A stretch of 64,000 nt of DNA, from NCBI RefSeq assembly GCF_028598805.1, contig NZ_JAQRFI010000008.1, forward strand, positions 48,369 to 112,368, written 5' to 3'. The position numbers and the translations under genes were made by a program. This document shows, piece by piece, positions 50,106-60,334 of the stretch. Every line of letters begins with the position of its first letter. The stretch's first letter is position 1. This stretch comes from Xenorhabdus yunnanensis (GTDB lineage Bacteria; Pseudomonadota; Gammaproteobacteria; Enterobacterales; Enterobacteriaceae). The notes under the pieces are model-generated. The model saw only the letters and a program-made list of their open reading frames with translations. It made no database searches and was not told where the DNA came from.

Positions 50106-51057
50106 ACCATTCCTTATGCTTCAGGGGATTAGCTATAGCTCCAATAATATCTGTCAGCATATTAACTGAAATAACCAGCGTGCCTATCACCATGATACCT
50201 GCTGAGATTGCGGAATAATCTTGCTGTTGGATAGCGTTGATGAGCCAAGGCCCTAAACCTGGCCAGTCAAAGACTCGCTCTGTCACCATAGCTAATGTGA
50301 GCATAGTTGAGAATTGTAATCCTAATTTAGGAATGATGGGAGGCAAGGCATTGTGTAATAGGTGACGTCGAATGATAGTTAGCCGAGATAAACCACGGGT
50401 TGCTGCTGATTTGATATAATTTGCACCTGAGATTTCTTCAACGCTGTTGCGCATCAAACGGATAACTTCTGTTGTAGGGACAACAGCCAGAGTGATAACG
50501 GGCAGTATCATATGCATAACGACGTTAATAACCATCTCATTGCGATAAGGTGCCTTTGACAGCCAGGCATCAATCAGTGCGGAACCAGTGACAGGTTCCA
50601 TTGGATAGAGTAGATAAAATCGCCCTGAAACAGGTAACCAATGTAAGCTAAGTGAAAAAAGAAGGATCAGTAGCAAAGCCAGCCAGAAAACCGGGATGGA
50701 AAAACCACATAGGGTAAGTGTGCTGATAATGATATCTGCTTTTTTATTACGCCAGACACCAGCAATAATCCCAAGAGGAATGCCAATTAACAACGCCATG
50801 GAAAAAGAGAGGATACAAAGCTCCATAGTAGCGGGGAGAACAGTGTATAGTTGTTCAATAACCTGTTGCTCATTAATTTTTGAAACACCAAAATTCCATT
50901 GAAACAGGTTATGGGTATAGTATACATAGGCATCTAACAGCGGTGTTCCACTCAAGGAACCACTAGGTGTGAAATACATCAGGCTGAAACTAATCAACGA
51001 AAGAAAAAATAATGTCACAATCAGAAGTAACAAACGACGTAGGATATAAATAATCAT
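50092..51057 (-). CDS. sapB: SapB, ABC transporter permease
   Basis: Partner permease, 321 residues, DppB type, first span [17 protein letters not shown] and EAA loop [24 protein letters not shown]. Start overlaps the sapA stop (ATGA). Confidence 0.94.
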   Translation of the reverse strand: MIIYILRRLLLLIVTLFFLSLISFSLMYFTPSGSLSGTPLLDAYVYYTHNLFQWNFGVSKINEQQVIEQLYTVLPATMELCILSFSMALLIGIPLGIIAGVWRNKKADIIISTLTLCGFSIPVFWLALLLILLFSLSLHWLPVSGRFYLLYPMEPVTGSALIDAWLSKAPYRNEMVINVVMHMILPVITLAVVPTTEVIRLMRNSVEEISGANYIKSAATRGLSRLTIIRRHLLHNALPPIIPKLGLQFSTMLTLAMVTERVFDWPGLGPWLINAIQQQDYSAISAGIMVIGTLVISVNMLTDIIGAIANPLKHKEWYALR

Positions 51058-52772
51058 TTGCTTCCCTTTTTATTTTCATCAGGAACGATAGCCTCCTGTG
51101 CGCGGTAAACCTTGTCAAAGGCGTCAACGCCAAACGGGCTGAATACTAATCCTTTAATATCATTGCGAAAGCTCTGCAAATGCGTTGAATAAGCCAGTGG
51201 CAGCAAGGGTAATTGTTGCGCAAGGATTTTTTGTGCAAAAAAATAATTTTCTTTGCGTGAGACAATTTGTTGATTTAACAAGGCTTGACGAAGAGCATCA
51301 TCAAAAGCTGAATTACACCAGCGGCTCAGGTTTGTTTTAGATGCAGTTGCGGCACAACTCAGTAATGGACGGAAAAAACTATCGGGATCATTGCTATCGG
51401 CAGACCAGCCTGCCAGTACCATATCATAATCCTTATTCCTCTGTAGATTTTCCTGAAAACTACCTTCGACGGGATGAATAGATATCTTAATACCAACTTT
51501 TGCTAAATCTGCCTGAATTAACTCTGCCATTTTCAGAGGACGTGGATTATAAGCTTGTGAAGCTGTTGGAACCCATAATGTTAATTCCAATTCACTTAAT
51601 CCCGGTTCACTTAACATCTTGCTGGATTTTTCAGGATTGTATTCGGTAATTTCGATACTCTGATCATATGCCCATGATATATTAGGCAAAATAGAGGTTG
51701 CTGTTTCTGCCATTTTATTGTAAATGGATTGCATCAGACGTGGGTTATTGATGGCATAAGCAATAGCTTGACGAACTTCCAACTTATTTAACGGTGGCTT
51801 GCTGGTATTAAATGCGAGATAAGCGACATTCATGCCAGGCTGTGATGTCTGACTCAGATTCGGGTCATTATGTACAATGTTCAGCTGGTTAGTATCGGGA
51901 TAAGCCAGTACATCGCATTCACCTGTGAGTAGTTTTGAGATCCTGCCTGTACCGCCAGTACCCGTATCTATCACAACCTGTTCCATACGTGGTTTGCCTT
52001 TCCAGTATTTATCATGGCGAACAAGGCGAATAAATTGTCCCATCCTATAATCTTTCATCATGAAGGGGCCTGTTCCAACAGGTTTCCAGTCTAATTGTTC
52101 CCGTCTATTCATTTGCTGCAACTTTTGAGCATATTCCTGAGATAGTATAGGTGCATGGTGTGTTGCTAAGTACCAGAGAAAAGATGCATTGGGAGCATTA
52201 AGGTGGAATTCAACAGTATATTCGTCGATTTTTCGAACATCCTTCACTGAATTACCAAATTGCAAACTATCAAAATAGGGATAGTGACCACCATTAATCT
52301 TATGATAATCGTGTGTTTTATCAAAGAGTCTGCGGAAACTGAAAATGACATCATCCGCGTTCATAACGCGGGTTGGTATAAACCAATTGGTTGATTGGAA
52401 GGCAACATTATGACGTAGATAAAAGCGATAGGTCGCCCCATTGTCCAGGACTTCCCAGTCAGTAGCTAGCTCAGGAACCAAATTATAGTTAAAGGGATCA
52501 ACTCCCAGTAGGCGGTTATAAATCTGCGCAGCAAGAGTATCCACGGTCAAGCCACTGATAGCTATTTGTGGATTAAACGTATTCAAATTGCCATTAACGC
52601 AATAAATAAATCCACTCTGTTGTAAAGCTGTTGGAATATGAGACAGACTTTCCGATGTGTTGTTTGGCATCGGTTCTGGAATGGATTCCGCAATAGTTTC
52701 TGGAATAGCATTCTTGGCCGCCAGAGTTGGGGCGGAAATCAATAATATGATCCAGTAAATCAAAGAGCGCAT
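51054..52772 (-). CDS. sapA: SapA, periplasmic peptide-binding protein
   Basis: Substrate-binding protein of the Sap system, 572 residues, SBP family 5 (DppA/OppA). Signal peptide ends near APTLAA. After it an extra Pro/Glu-rich stretch ([15 protein letters not shown]) makes it about 25 residues longer than E. coli SapA. Core signatures [11 protein letters not shown] and [13 protein letters not shown] are conserved. It is the first gene of the operon, divergent from the RyhB-type RNA. Confidence 0.94.
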   Translation of the reverse strand: MRSLIYWIILLISAPTLAAKNAIPETIAESIPEPMPNNTSESLSHIPTALQQSGFIYCVNGNLNTFNPQIAISGLTVDTLAAQIYNRLLGVDPFNYNLVPELATDWEVLDNGATYRFYLRHNVAFQSTNWFIPTRVMNADDVIFSFRRLFDKTHDYHKINGGHYPYFDSLQFGNSVKDVRKIDEYTVEFHLNAPNASFLWYLATHHAPILSQEYAQKLQQMNRREQLDWKPVGTGPFMMKDYRMGQFIRLVRHDKYWKGKPRMEQVVIDTGTGGTGRISKLLTGECDVLAYPDTNQLNIVHNDPNLSQTSQPGMNVAYLAFNTSKPPLNKLEVRQAIAYAINNPRLMQSIYNKMAETATSILPNISWAYDQSIEITEYNPEKSSKMLSEPGLSELELTLWVPTASQAYNPRPLKMAELIQADLAKVGIKISIHPVEGSFQENLQRNKDYDMVLAGWSADSNDPDSFFRPLLSCAATASKTNLSRWCNSAFDDALRQALLNQQIVSRKENYFFAQKILAQQLPLLPLAYSTHLQSFRNDIKGLVFSPFGVDAFDKVYRAQEAIVPDENKKGSK

Positions 52773-52881
52773 ATAAAATGTCAGTCATAAAAAAGAATTT
52801 GGCTATTGTAACTTAATTAACGCTTTTTGCTCAAAAACAACGGTCAGATCACGATAATGAGAAGAATTCTTAATAAAGTGC

Positions 52882-52915
52882 TTTACAAATGTAACTGATA
52901 AACATTATCATTCTC
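52882..52915 (+). promoter_or_regulatory. ryhB promoter with Fur box
   Basis: TTTACA (52882-52887) and TATCAT (52906-52911) are 18 bases apart. 52897-52915 matches the 19 bp Fur consensus at 15 positions (GATAAACATTATCATTCTC), overlapping the -10. Confidence 0.75.
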
Positions 52916-52918
52916 ATC

Positions 52919-53034
52919 GTGCTTTCAGGGAGATACTCTTATAGTATCAAGTGAGTAATCTCAGAAAAGGCACGACATTGCTCACATTGCTTCCAGTATT
53001 TTTATTAGCCGGCTCGGGTGCCGGCTATTTTTTT
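52919..53034 (+). ncRNA. ryhB: RyhB-type iron-responsive small RNA
   Basis: The stretch 52970-53000 (GCACGACATTGCTCACATTG + CTTCCAGTATT) is identical to the conserved seed core of E. coli RyhB. It is followed by a terminator stem TAGCCGGC / GCCGGCTA and TTTTTTT, like RyhB. The 5' part can fold as a hairpin (GATACT, loop CTTAT, AGTATC). A Fur box sits at the promoter. RyhB is an Hfq-dependent RNA that lowers iron-using proteins under iron lack. About 116 bases; 5' end inferred. It lies between sapA and pspF, not the E. coli location. Confidence 0.92.
53006..53034 (+). terminator. Terminator of ryhB
   Basis: Eight-base stem TAGCCGGC / GCCGGCTA, six-base loop, seven T on the plus strand only. 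It points away from sapA and toward the pspF stop, so it belongs to the small RNA, not to pspF. Confidence 0.9.
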
Positions 53035-53087
53035 ATCTTTCTATCTATCTGCCTTTAATTGATTACTCTGCTCGGCTGACCTTTTGT

Positions 53088-54092
53088 TTAATCGTTATCA
53101 TGAACGTTGATATGGTGTTTTTTGATTAGTCCGCGTAGTTGGTGATAAGTCAAGTTAAGTTTGTCAGCGGCTTTTTTCTGATTGAATTGACTTTTTGTCA
53201 AAGCCTGCATGATTAAACTCTTTTCACTATCGTTTTGCCACTGCCGTAAATCAAGAGGTAACCCCGGAAGGGGAGAATTGATAATTCCGTGGTCAGTGGA
53301 TGATGGGATCGATTGCTGTGATGGTAAAAAGGGGTTGATAATAATCGTATTTAATTCATTTTCATTATTACCATGCCGATAAATTGAACGTTCGATAACG
53401 TTTTTTAATTCGCGAACATTGCCAGGCCAATGATAAGAAAGTAATTGTTGTTTAGCCTCGTCAGTAAACCCCGGAAAAAATGGCAGATTTAATTCACGGC
53501 ACATCTGAATCGCAAAATTTTGTGCCAGTAACATAATATCTGGCTGCCGTTGACGCAATGGTGGAATATGAACGACGTCAAAAGCGAGCCTATCGAGCAA
53601 ATCGGCTCTGAATTTTCCACAGACTGCCATAGAAGGTAAATCTTCGTTGGTTGCACAGATCAAACGCACATCGACTTGTAATGACTGAGTACCGCCTACG
53701 CGCTCTAAGTGACCATATTCAATGACCCGCAGTAATTTTTCCTGTACTTGCATGGGAGCAGTAGCGAGTTCATCAAGAAACAAGGTTCCGCCATCAGCTC
53801 GTTCAAAGCGGCCTTGATGTTTTGAGCGGGCACCGGTGAAAGCCCCAGCCTCATGACCAAAAAGTTCTGAATCAAGCAAATTTTCATTGAGTGCTGCACA
53901 ATTCAGTGAAATAAAAGGGCCTTGCCAACGCGGAGAAAGATAATGTAACCGGCAGGCAATTAACTCTTTGCCTGTCCCCCGTTCTCCCAGAACTAAAACA
54001 GGCTTATTTAATTTTGCCAATGCGGAGACTTGTTCCAAAATTTCAATAAAACAGTTTGCTTCACCTAATAGGTTATCAATAAACTGAGACAT
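53088..54092 (-). CDS. pspF: PspF, sigma-54-dependent activator of the psp operon
   Basis: Enhancer-binding AAA+ activator without a receiver domain; 334 residues from ATG 54092 (a TTG five codons earlier is in frame, and neither has a strong ribosome site). Walker A GERGTGKE, sigma-54 contact loop GAFTGA, Walker B GGTLFLDE, and a C-terminal Fis-type helix-turn-helix. PspA binds it to shut psp off. Divergent from pspA. Confidence 0.95.
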   Translation of the reverse strand: MSQFIDNLLGEANCFIEILEQVSALAKLNKPVLVLGERGTGKELIACRLHYLSPRWQGPFISLNCAALNENLLDSELFGHEAGAFTGARSKHQGRFERADGGTLFLDELATAPMQVQEKLLRVIEYGHLERVGGTQSLQVDVRLICATNEDLPSMAVCGKFRADLLDRLAFDVVHIPPLRQRQPDIMLLAQNFAIQMCRELNLPFFPGFTDEAKQQLLSYHWPGNVRELKNVIERSIYRHGNNENELNTIIINPFLPSQQSIPSSTDHGIINSPLPGLPLDLRQWQNDSEKSLIMQALTKSQFNQKKAADKLNLTYHQLRGLIKKHHINVHDND

Positions 54093-54201
54093 GGTATTTT
54101 TCGCCAAAAGTTGGTCAATTTAACTACATTAGCTTATCGCAATAAAAAAGCAAATAAAAAATTATCCAAGTTATTTCAATCAGATAAGTAAAACAAGAAA
54201 G

Positions 54202-54218
54202 TTGGCATGTATCTTGTA
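54202..54218 (+). promoter_or_regulatory. Sigma-54 promoter of pspA
   Basis: TTGGCATGTATCTTGTA matches TTGGCAC-N4-TTGC with GG at -24 and TTGT at -12. It is 93 bases before the pspA start and is downstream of the region where PspF should bind. Confidence 0.8.
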
Positions 54219-54310
54219 TTTAGTTAAGTGTTTTACCGTGTATCTTGTATCCGTATTTAACAATACACAGGCATAACACACATACATTCTAATGAAAGAG
54301 GTTTATGACT

Positions 54311-54982
54311 ATGGGTATTTTCTCTCGTTTTGCTGATATCGTGAACGCTAATATCTCCTCTCTGCTGGATAAAGCTGAAGATCCACAGAAAATGGTTCGC
54401 TTGATGATTCAGGAAATGGAAGACACGCTGGTGGAAATCCGCTCTACTTCAGCCCGTACATTGGCAGAGAAAAAACAGCTTTTGCGTCGTATCAGCATGG
54501 GTGAAAGCCAAATTGATGGCTGGCAAGAAAAAGCTGAATTGGCACTGGGCAAAGGCAAAGAAGATTTAGCGCGTGCAGCGTTGATCGAAAAACAAAAAGT
54601 CAGTAGCTTAGTTGAAATGCTAATACACGAATTATCTATTCTGGATGAAACTCTGGAACGTATTAAAGGTGAAGTGACTGAGCTGGAAAATAAATTGACC
54701 GAAGCGCGTGCAAGGCAACAGTCACTAACTCTGCGCCATCAAGCTGCGGCATCTTCGCGCGAAGTACGCCGTCAGTTGGATAGTGGTAAAATCGATGAGG
54801 CAATGGCGCGTTTTGAACAGTTTGAGCGCCGGATAGACCACATGGAAGCAGAGGCAGAAGCTGTTGGACTGGGTAAACAGAAATCACTCGAACAGCAATT
54901 TGTTGAATTGAAGGCAGATGATGAAATTAGTGCACAACTTGCGGCCTTGAAAGCTAAAATGAATATCAAAGATTCACAATGA
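54311..54982 (+). CDS. pspA: PspA, phage shock protein A
   Basis: Peripheral inner-membrane protein, 223 residues, almost fully coiled coil; it inhibits PspF at rest and assembles on damaged membranes to limit proton leakage. It begins [16 protein letters not shown] like E. coli; start 54311 taken over ATG 54305 by family length, though both lie near AGAGG. First gene of the sigma-54 operon. Confidence 0.96.
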   Translation: MGIFSRFADIVNANISSLLDKAEDPQKMVRLMIQEMEDTLVEIRSTSARTLAEKKQLLRRISMGESQIDGWQEKAELALGKGKEDLARAALIEKQKVSSLVEMLIHELSILDETLERIKGEVTELENKLTEARARQQSLTLRHQAAASSREVRRQLDSGKIDEAMARFEQFERRIDHMEAEAEAVGLGKQKSLEQQFVELKADDEISAQLAALKAKMNIKDSQ

Positions 54983-55014
54983 TGACATATGTCATGCACA
55001 ACTAAGGAAAGATA

Positions 55015-55242
55015 ATGGGCTATATATTTCTTGGGATCCCGCTGATCATTTTTGTGCTTTTTGTCTTACCTATCTGGTTATGGCTGCATTACAGCAACCA
55101 GAATGGTAATCGGGGTCAATTAGGGAACAGTGAAATTCAGCGTTTAGAACAATTGACAGAGAATGCTAGGCGTATGCAAGAAAGGATTAAAACGTTAGAA
55201 GATATCCTTGATGCAGAGCATCCAAATTGGAGACAGTCATAA
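55015..55242 (+). CDS. pspB: PspB, phage shock protein B
   Basis: 75 residues: an N-terminal membrane span (residues 2-25) and a cytoplasmic leucine-zipper-like helix ending EHPNWRQS. With PspC it senses stress and binds PspA to free PspF. AAGGAAAG precedes it; its stop overlaps the pspC start. Confidence 0.95.
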   Translation: MGYIFLGIPLIIFVLFVLPIWLWLHYSNQNGNRGQLGNSEIQRLEQLTENARRMQERIKTLEDILDAEHPNWRQS

Positions 55243-55604
55243 TGTCAAATAAATACCGCAGAAAACTTTACCGTTTGCCAGAACAGGGGATGGTTAAAGG
55301 GGTTTGTGCTGGGCTGGCAGACTATTTTGATGTGCCCGCTCCGCTTATCCGCACCATCACGGTATTATCGCTATTCTTTGGGCTATTTGGCATAACGGTA
55401 TTGGCTTATATTATCTTGACCTTTGTAATGGATCCCGCGCCTGCGGGATATTTAGCAGAGGAAAAAAACAGAGGGCCATCAGCACAGAAAATGTTGAATG
55501 GAGTAGACTACCAATTGAAGGCAAGCGAAGCACGTTTGCGTCAAATGGAACGCTATGTCACTTCTGAAACTTACAATGTGCGCAGCCGTTTTCGCCAGCT
55601 TTGA
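55242..55604 (+). CDS. pspC: PspC, phage shock protein C
   Basis: Inner-membrane sensor of 120 residues from ATG 55242, which shares one base with the pspB stop; a TTG five codons earlier is less likely. The PspC domain has RLPEQGMVKGVCAGLADYFDVP followed by a membrane span. C-terminus RSRFRQL is as in E. coli. No pspD follows. Confidence 0.95.
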   Translation: MSNKYRRKLYRLPEQGMVKGVCAGLADYFDVPAPLIRTITVLSLFFGLFGITVLAYIILTFVMDPAPAGYLAEEKNRGPSAQKMLNGVDYQLKASEARLRQMERYVTSETYNVRSRFRQL

Positions 55605-55728
55605 GCGTGGTCAACCACATGAGTTCTGGTCAGTAACCGCGGAAATAATATTAAATATTGCATAAATAATTATGCCGATGTTACAGGCCGGATGAAACAG
55701 ATTCACGGTATTCCCATCTAGGAGAAGC

Positions 55729-57126
55729 ATGAAACGATTGCAAAACGAACTGACAGCGCTTGTTAATCGTGGAATGGACCGCCATTTGCGACTGGCGGTA
55801 ACAGGATTAAGTCGCAGTGGAAAAACCGCATTTATTACTTCTTTGGTGAACCAACTTCTTCATGTGCATAGTGGAGCCAGATTGCCACTATTTTCTGCTG
55901 AACGCGATGGTCGCCTACTTGGTGTGAAACGGGTACCACAGCGGGATTTCGGGGTACCTCGTTTTGCCTATGATGAAAATATCGCAGCATTATATGACAC
56001 GCCCCCTTGCTGGCCGATACCAACACGTGGAGTAAGTGAAATTCGCTTGGCTTTGCGTTATCGCTCTGAAGATTCCCTATTTCGTTACCTGAAAGAAACC
56101 TCCACCCTTTATTTAGAAATTGTCGATTATCCGGGCGAATGGCTATTGGATTTACCCATGCTGGAACAAAATTATCTGGCGTGGTCATGGCATATGAATG
56201 GATTGCTGAAAGGGGAAAGAGCGAATTGGGCTGAACCGTGGTTAGCATTATGCAAACAGTGTGATCCATTGGCTCCTGCTGATGAAAATCTACTTGCCAG
56301 AATTGCTCAGGCTTATACGGACTACCTACATCAATGTAAACAACAGGGTTTGCACTTTATTCAACCTGGTCGTTTTATCTTGCCGGGGGATTTGGCGGGC
56401 GCTCCGGTATTGCAATTTTTTCCGTGGCCGAATATCGGTAAAACCGGGGAGCTGCAATTAGCAAAAGCGGACAAACATACCAACATCGGCATGTTGCGTG
56501 AGCGCTTTGCTTATTACTGTGATCATATCGTTAAGGGATTCTATAAAGAGCATTTTCTCCGTTTTGATCGGCAAATTGTTCTGGTGGATTGTCTGCAACC
56601 ATTGAATAGTGGCCCGCAAGCATTCAACGATATGCGGCTTGCATTGACACAACTTATGCAAAGTTTCCATTATGGTAAGCGAACGCTATTTCGTCGTTTA
56701 TTCTCGCCCTGCATTGATAAATTGATGTTTGCTGCCAGTAAAGCTGATCATATTACGGCAGATCAGCATGCCAATTTTGTTTCTCTTTTACAGCAATTGG
56801 TACAGGAAGCTTGGCAAAATGCGGCGTTTGAGGGGATCAGTATGGATTGTGTAGGGCTTGCATCTGTTCAGGCAACAGAGAACGGCATTGTCATTCATGA
56901 AGGCGTAAAAACTCCTGCCATCAAGGGCAATCGCTTGTCAGACAATAAATTGCTGACGTTTTTTCCGGGGGAAGTACCAGCGCGCTTGCCAAATAGTGAA
57001 TTCTGGCAAAAACAAGGGTTTAATTTCGAATCATTCCGACCAAGACAGGTCAATGCTGACACACCGTTACCCCATATTCGCATGGATAGTGCGATGGAAT
57101 TTTTACTGGGAGACAAATTAACATGA
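55729..57126 (+). CDS. ycjX: YcjX, DUF463 P-loop NTPase
   Basis: 465 residues with Walker [11 protein letters not shown] and downstream VDYPGEW and [11 protein letters not shown], typical of the YcjX GTPase-like family that accompanies psp genes. Function is not established; in E. coli it is induced with psp. It overlaps ycjF by four bases. Confidence 0.92.
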   Translation: MKRLQNELTALVNRGMDRHLRLAVTGLSRSGKTAFITSLVNQLLHVHSGARLPLFSAERDGRLLGVKRVPQRDFGVPRFAYDENIAALYDTPPCWPIPTRGVSEIRLALRYRSEDSLFRYLKETSTLYLEIVDYPGEWLLDLPMLEQNYLAWSWHMNGLLKGERANWAEPWLALCKQCDPLAPADENLLARIAQAYTDYLHQCKQQGLHFIQPGRFILPGDLAGAPVLQFFPWPNIGKTGELQLAKADKHTNIGMLRERFAYYCDHIVKGFYKEHFLRFDRQIVLVDCLQPLNSGPQAFNDMRLALTQLMQSFHYGKRTLFRRLFSPCIDKLMFAASKADHITADQHANFVSLLQQLVQEAWQNAAFEGISMDCVGLASVQATENGIVIHEGVKTPAIKGNRLSDNKLLTFFPGEVPARLPNSEFWQKQGFNFESFRPRQVNADTPLPHIRMDSAMEFLLGDKLT

Positions 57127-58160
57127 CCGAACCTTTGAAACCGAGAATTGATTTTGGCGATTTTGTACAAACCTCATCAGAACCATCACTGAAATCAAAA
57201 AAAGAATTTACTGGGCAGGAAAAAGAGTTCTATCCGATTATGCCAGAGTTGGAAGTGGAAGAGCAGGAAGGAGAATTTGAAGGTGCATTGAATGCTGCTT
57301 TGAAACCGAAACGTAGTTTTTGGCGAAAAATTTTTTCCAGTGCTGTATTTTTGTTGGGAGTGAGTGTCGTTGCACAATGTGTTCAGTGGATATATCAAGC
57401 ATGGCAGCAACATGATTGGATTGCACTGGGGATCTCTGCTGCTGGCAGCATGATCGTTTTTGCGGGAATAGGCAGTGTGGTGAGGGAATGGCGGCACCTT
57501 TACCATTTACGACAGCGTACAGAAGAACGAGATATTGCGAAAACACTATTGCAAAGCCATGGTATTGGCAAAGGGCGCCAATTTTGTGAAAAATTGGCAG
57601 AACAAGCGGGAATTGGGCAACAACATCCGGCATTGCAGCGTTGGCAGGCTGCTGTGCATGAAACCCACAATGATCGTGAAATTGTCATGCTATATAGTAA
57701 GTTGGTTCAGCCTGTCTTGGACGTTCAGGCCAAGAAGGAGATCAGCCGCTCTGCTGCGGAATCAGCGTTGATGATTGCTGTCAGCCCATTGGCTATTGTG
57801 GATATGGCCTTTATTGCCTGGAGAAATATTCGACTTATTAATCGAATTGCAGCACTTTATGGAATCAAATTGGGCTATTTCAGCCGCATTCGCTTATTTC
57901 GGTTAGTATTGCTGAATATTGCCTTTGCAGGAGCATCGGAATTAGTAAGAGAAGTGGGTATGGACTGGTTATCACAGGATATTGCGGCCCGTCTTTCTGC
58001 ACGTGCCGCCCAAGGGATCGGTGCAGGGTTACTTACAGCCCGTTTAGGCATCAAAGCCATGGAACTGTGCCGCCCTTTACCGTGGATTGATGGAGATAAA
58101 CCGAAGTTAGGGAACTTTCGTCACCAGTTGCTTACTCAGCTTACAAGTACGTTAAATTAG
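57123..58160 (+). CDS. ycjF: YcjF, DUF697 membrane protein
   Basis: 345 residues; acidic N-terminal segment, two membrane spans near residues 70-120, and a C-terminal DUF697 domain ([20 protein letters not shown]). It is a few residues shorter than E. coli YcjF (353). In E. coli tyrR follows; here an integrase does. No terminator is clear after the stop. Confidence 0.92.
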   Translation: MTEPLKPRIDFGDFVQTSSEPSLKSKKEFTGQEKEFYPIMPELEVEEQEGEFEGALNAALKPKRSFWRKIFSSAVFLLGVSVVAQCVQWIYQAWQQHDWIALGISAAGSMIVFAGIGSVVREWRHLYHLRQRTEERDIAKTLLQSHGIGKGRQFCEKLAEQAGIGQQHPALQRWQAAVHETHNDREIVMLYSKLVQPVLDVQAKKEISRSAAESALMIAVSPLAIVDMAFIAWRNIRLINRIAALYGIKLGYFSRIRLFRLVLLNIAFAGASELVREVGMDWLSQDIAARLSARAAQGIGAGLLTARLGIKAMELCRPLPWIDGDKPKLGNFRHQLLTQLTSTLN

Positions 58161-58314
58161 TCACCTTTTATCACTAACAATCACGTATAGTCATGGATTC
58201 TTGTTTAATGCTTTAGTTTTTAACAAAAATAAAATTTAACTTAATCTGTTGTAATCACCAATAGTCACAGGTATTCACTTAGTGTCATGAGAAAAATGTA
58301 CATTGTCGTGTACA
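58158..58314 (+). promoter_or_regulatory. Repeat-rich leader upstream of the integrase (possible att/arm sites)
   Basis: A 15 bp imperfect direct repeat AATCAC--ATAGTCA occurs at 58179-58193 and 58253-58267 (13 of 15 match), and TAGTCA-type words recur at 58158 and 58280. TGTACA occurs twice (58297-58302, 58309-58314), six bases apart, forming a symmetric site just before the integrase. The host-element boundary must be near 58161, but the other att copy is not in the window. Confidence 0.55.
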
Positions 58315-58356
58315 TGAACTACATTAAAAGCTGTATTATTTTTTAAGGAAAGTGAT

Positions 58357-59616
58357 ATGGCTATTACTGATTCATGGCTCCGTTCTATTAATGGTAAGCC
58401 CCAAGAAAAAATCACTACTAAATCAGATAGGGATAGCCTGTCTGTTCGTGTTACGCCTAAAGGAAAAATCATATTCCAGTTTAGGTATAGATGGGGTGGT
58501 AAAGGAGATAGGATAGATATTGGCACTTATCCAGCAACTACCCTAAAAGACGCTCGTGATTCCGTGATTTTTTATCGTGGGGAATTAGAGCAGCATCGCA
58601 ATCCCAAAACAGTTAAACGTGTTCGCAAAGAATCTGCACTGAGTGCCGTAACTGTGGAAGATCTCATACGGGAGTGGTGGAAAACAACAATGAAAGGTTC
58701 AAAGGTTAAAGCCAACCAGATATTGCGCTCTTTTGAAATTTATGTTTTCCCAAAAATTGGTAAATTATCTCATGATGAGGTAACACTCCATATCTGGCTT
58801 TCTTTAATTGAAAGCGTTATTAAACAGGCACCGTCAACTGGCGCTAGCATATTGGCATATTCTAAAACTGCACACAGATGGGCTGTTCGAAGAGGGATAA
58901 CTAACAGTACTCCGTTGTCCGATGTGATATCGAGTGATTTAAACGGAAAGGATACGAAGGATGATATTATTATCGAACCTGAGATGGGAGAACAGACACT
59001 AAATGAAGAAGTATTGGTGGTTCTTTTCCAGATTATCAACTCTCCTCAATATAACCCACGTAATGCGCTAATTGTGAAATTATGTCTGCTATTTGGCTGT
59101 CGTATTGGTGAGCTATTGAAAGCTAAAGTTAGCGATTTTGATTATGAAAAAGATGTTTGGATTGTCCCTCCTAAAAACCATAAGACAGGTAGAAGGTCTA
59201 AAAAACCCATCATCAGACCGATTATTCCAGCAGCTAAGGAGTTAATTGAGCAGGCGAAGAAATTAAACTACGGGAGTGAATACTTGTTTACTGTGTCGGA
59301 TGGCAAGCATTTTGCTCAGGGTTCTCATATTGGTGTAGTTGCTGTCCTCAATAAAAAAATGTCTACTCATCTGCCTGATTATACTTACTGGTCAATCCAC
59401 GACCTACGAAGAACTATGCGCACAGGAGTTTCTGAATTAACGTCACCTCATGTAGCTGAGATCATGATAGGCCATAAATTACCGGGAGTGTGGCAGGTGT
59501 ACGATAAGCACACCTACCTCAATGAGCAGAGGGAAGCCTATGAGCGCTGGTGGGAGAAGCTGACTAAAATCGTTTCCCGTTCTCCCAGTCAAGAACGTCC
59601 TGTCGCAGAAAATTAA
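58357..59616 (+). CDS. P4-type tyrosine integrase
   Basis: Site-specific recombinase of 419 residues. The N-terminal DUF4102-type arm domain (residues 1-90) is followed by a core-binding domain and the catalytic domain with Arg249 (FGCRIGELLKAK), His348 and Arg351 (HDLRRTM), His373 (IGHKL) and probable nucleophile Tyr382 (VYDKH). All catalytic residues are present, so it appears intact. AAGGAAAG precedes the start. It marks the left end of an integrated element; its last 53 bases overlap the convergent AlpA-like gene. Confidence 0.93.
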   Translation: MAITDSWLRSINGKPQEKITTKSDRDSLSVRVTPKGKIIFQFRYRWGGKGDRIDIGTYPATTLKDARDSVIFYRGELEQHRNPKTVKRVRKESALSAVTVEDLIREWWKTTMKGSKVKANQILRSFEIYVFPKIGKLSHDEVTLHIWLSLIESVIKQAPSTGASILAYSKTAHRWAVRRGITNSTPLSDVISSDLNGKDTKDDIIIEPEMGEQTLNEEVLVVLFQIINSPQYNPRNALIVKLCLLFGCRIGELLKAKVSDFDYEKDVWIVPPKNHKTGRRSKKPIIRPIIPAAKELIEQAKKLNYGSEYLFTVSDGKHFAQGSHIGVVAVLNKKMSTHLPDYTYWSIHDLRRTMRTGVSELTSPHVAEIMIGHKLPGVWQVYDKHTYLNEQREAYERWWEKLTKIVSRSPSQERPVAEN

Positions 59617-59755
59617 GCTGGTCAGATTTAAACTTGGGTTTTGGGAAGCCTTCTCTTTTTTGCTTCCCATTACCACACCACAATCTTATTGTATGTGGCT
59701 TTACGCCATACCGATCTGCCAGTTCCTTTGTCTTGATGTGAGGGGATTTCTCCAT
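59564..59755 (-). CDS. AlpA/excisionase-like small DNA-binding protein
   Basis: 63 residues with a helix-turn-helix (IKTKELADRYGVKPHTIRLWC) and a wing-like lysine-rich segment, fitting AlpA or Xis proteins that steer excision or activate the integrase. Start ATG 59755 follows AAGGAGGGG. It is the last gene of the leftward operon and overlaps the integrase end tail-to-tail. Confidence 0.75.
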   Translation of the reverse strand: MEKSPHIKTKELADRYGVKPHTIRLWCGNGKQKREGFPKPKFKSDQLNFLRQDVLDWENGKRF

Positions 59756-60072
59756 CACTCCCCTCCTTTCTGATACCCGTTCTCCAAAATCATTTTTGCC
59801 ACTACTGCCGGTGTCGCCTTATCACGCCACCAAGCATCAAAAATAATGTTGTTCAGCTCCGTACTGAGAATATCCTCCAAATTTTTTGGCCTTTCAGAGT
59901 AGGGCGCCTCATCAGGCACCCCCATCATCACGTCAATAATAAGCTCGGCAATTTCCTTTTCTCCCCGTTCTGGCTTACGGTATCCTGCCTGCCAGATTGC
60001 ATCGGTGATGTCAGCAGGATAGCCCCAAGCCGAGGCGATGATTTGGGTGAGGTGGAAGGAGTTACTGATCAT
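59755..60072 (-). CDS. Phage-type protein of unknown function
   Basis: 105 residues from ATG 60072, which has GGAGAG upstream; the longest ORF (to 60201) would overlap the previous gene by 140 bases and is rejected. Trp-containing helix-rich sequence (FHLTQIIASAWGYPADITDAI). I do not recognise a family. Overlaps both neighbours slightly. Confidence 0.65.
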   Translation of the reverse strand: MISNSFHLTQIIASAWGYPADITDAIWQAGYRKPERGEKEIAELIIDVMMGVPDEAPYSERPKNLEDILSTELNNIIFDAWWRDKATPAVVAKMILENGYQKGGE

Positions 60073-60334
60073 TTCCAGCTCTCCATCCCGCTGAAAAAAG
60101 TTGAAAATATTTTCTAGTGTAACTGCTAAAATATTCACCATTTTTATATTTAACCAATAAGTTGGTATTAAATTGAGGGCTATCGGTGATAAATTTCTCA
60201 AACTCCTTTTGGCATAAAACTGACTTTTCTCTTTGCTTATCTGCCTTCTTCAACAACCACTCTGCCCATTCGCGCCCATCATCAATGTGACCGGGTAACC
60301 CAATTTCATTCTGTGCGTTATCGATGCTGATCAT
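60062..60334 (-). CDS. Phage-type protein of unknown function
   Basis: 90 residues, mostly charged and helical (EWAEWLLKKADKQREK), no membrane span, C-terminus with SAGWRAGNDQ. Not recognised. Start overlaps the KilA-N gene stop by four bases. Confidence 0.6.
   Translation of the reverse strand: MISIDNAQNEIGLPGHIDDGREWAEWLLKKADKQREKSVLCQKEFEKFITDSPQFNTNLLVKYKNGEYFSSYTRKYFQLFSAGWRAGNDQ

Noticed and set aside
60072..60201. 43-codon N-terminal extension of the gene at 59755-60072
   Set aside because: It would overlap the upstream gene by 140 bases, and the internal ATG has a strong ribosome site.
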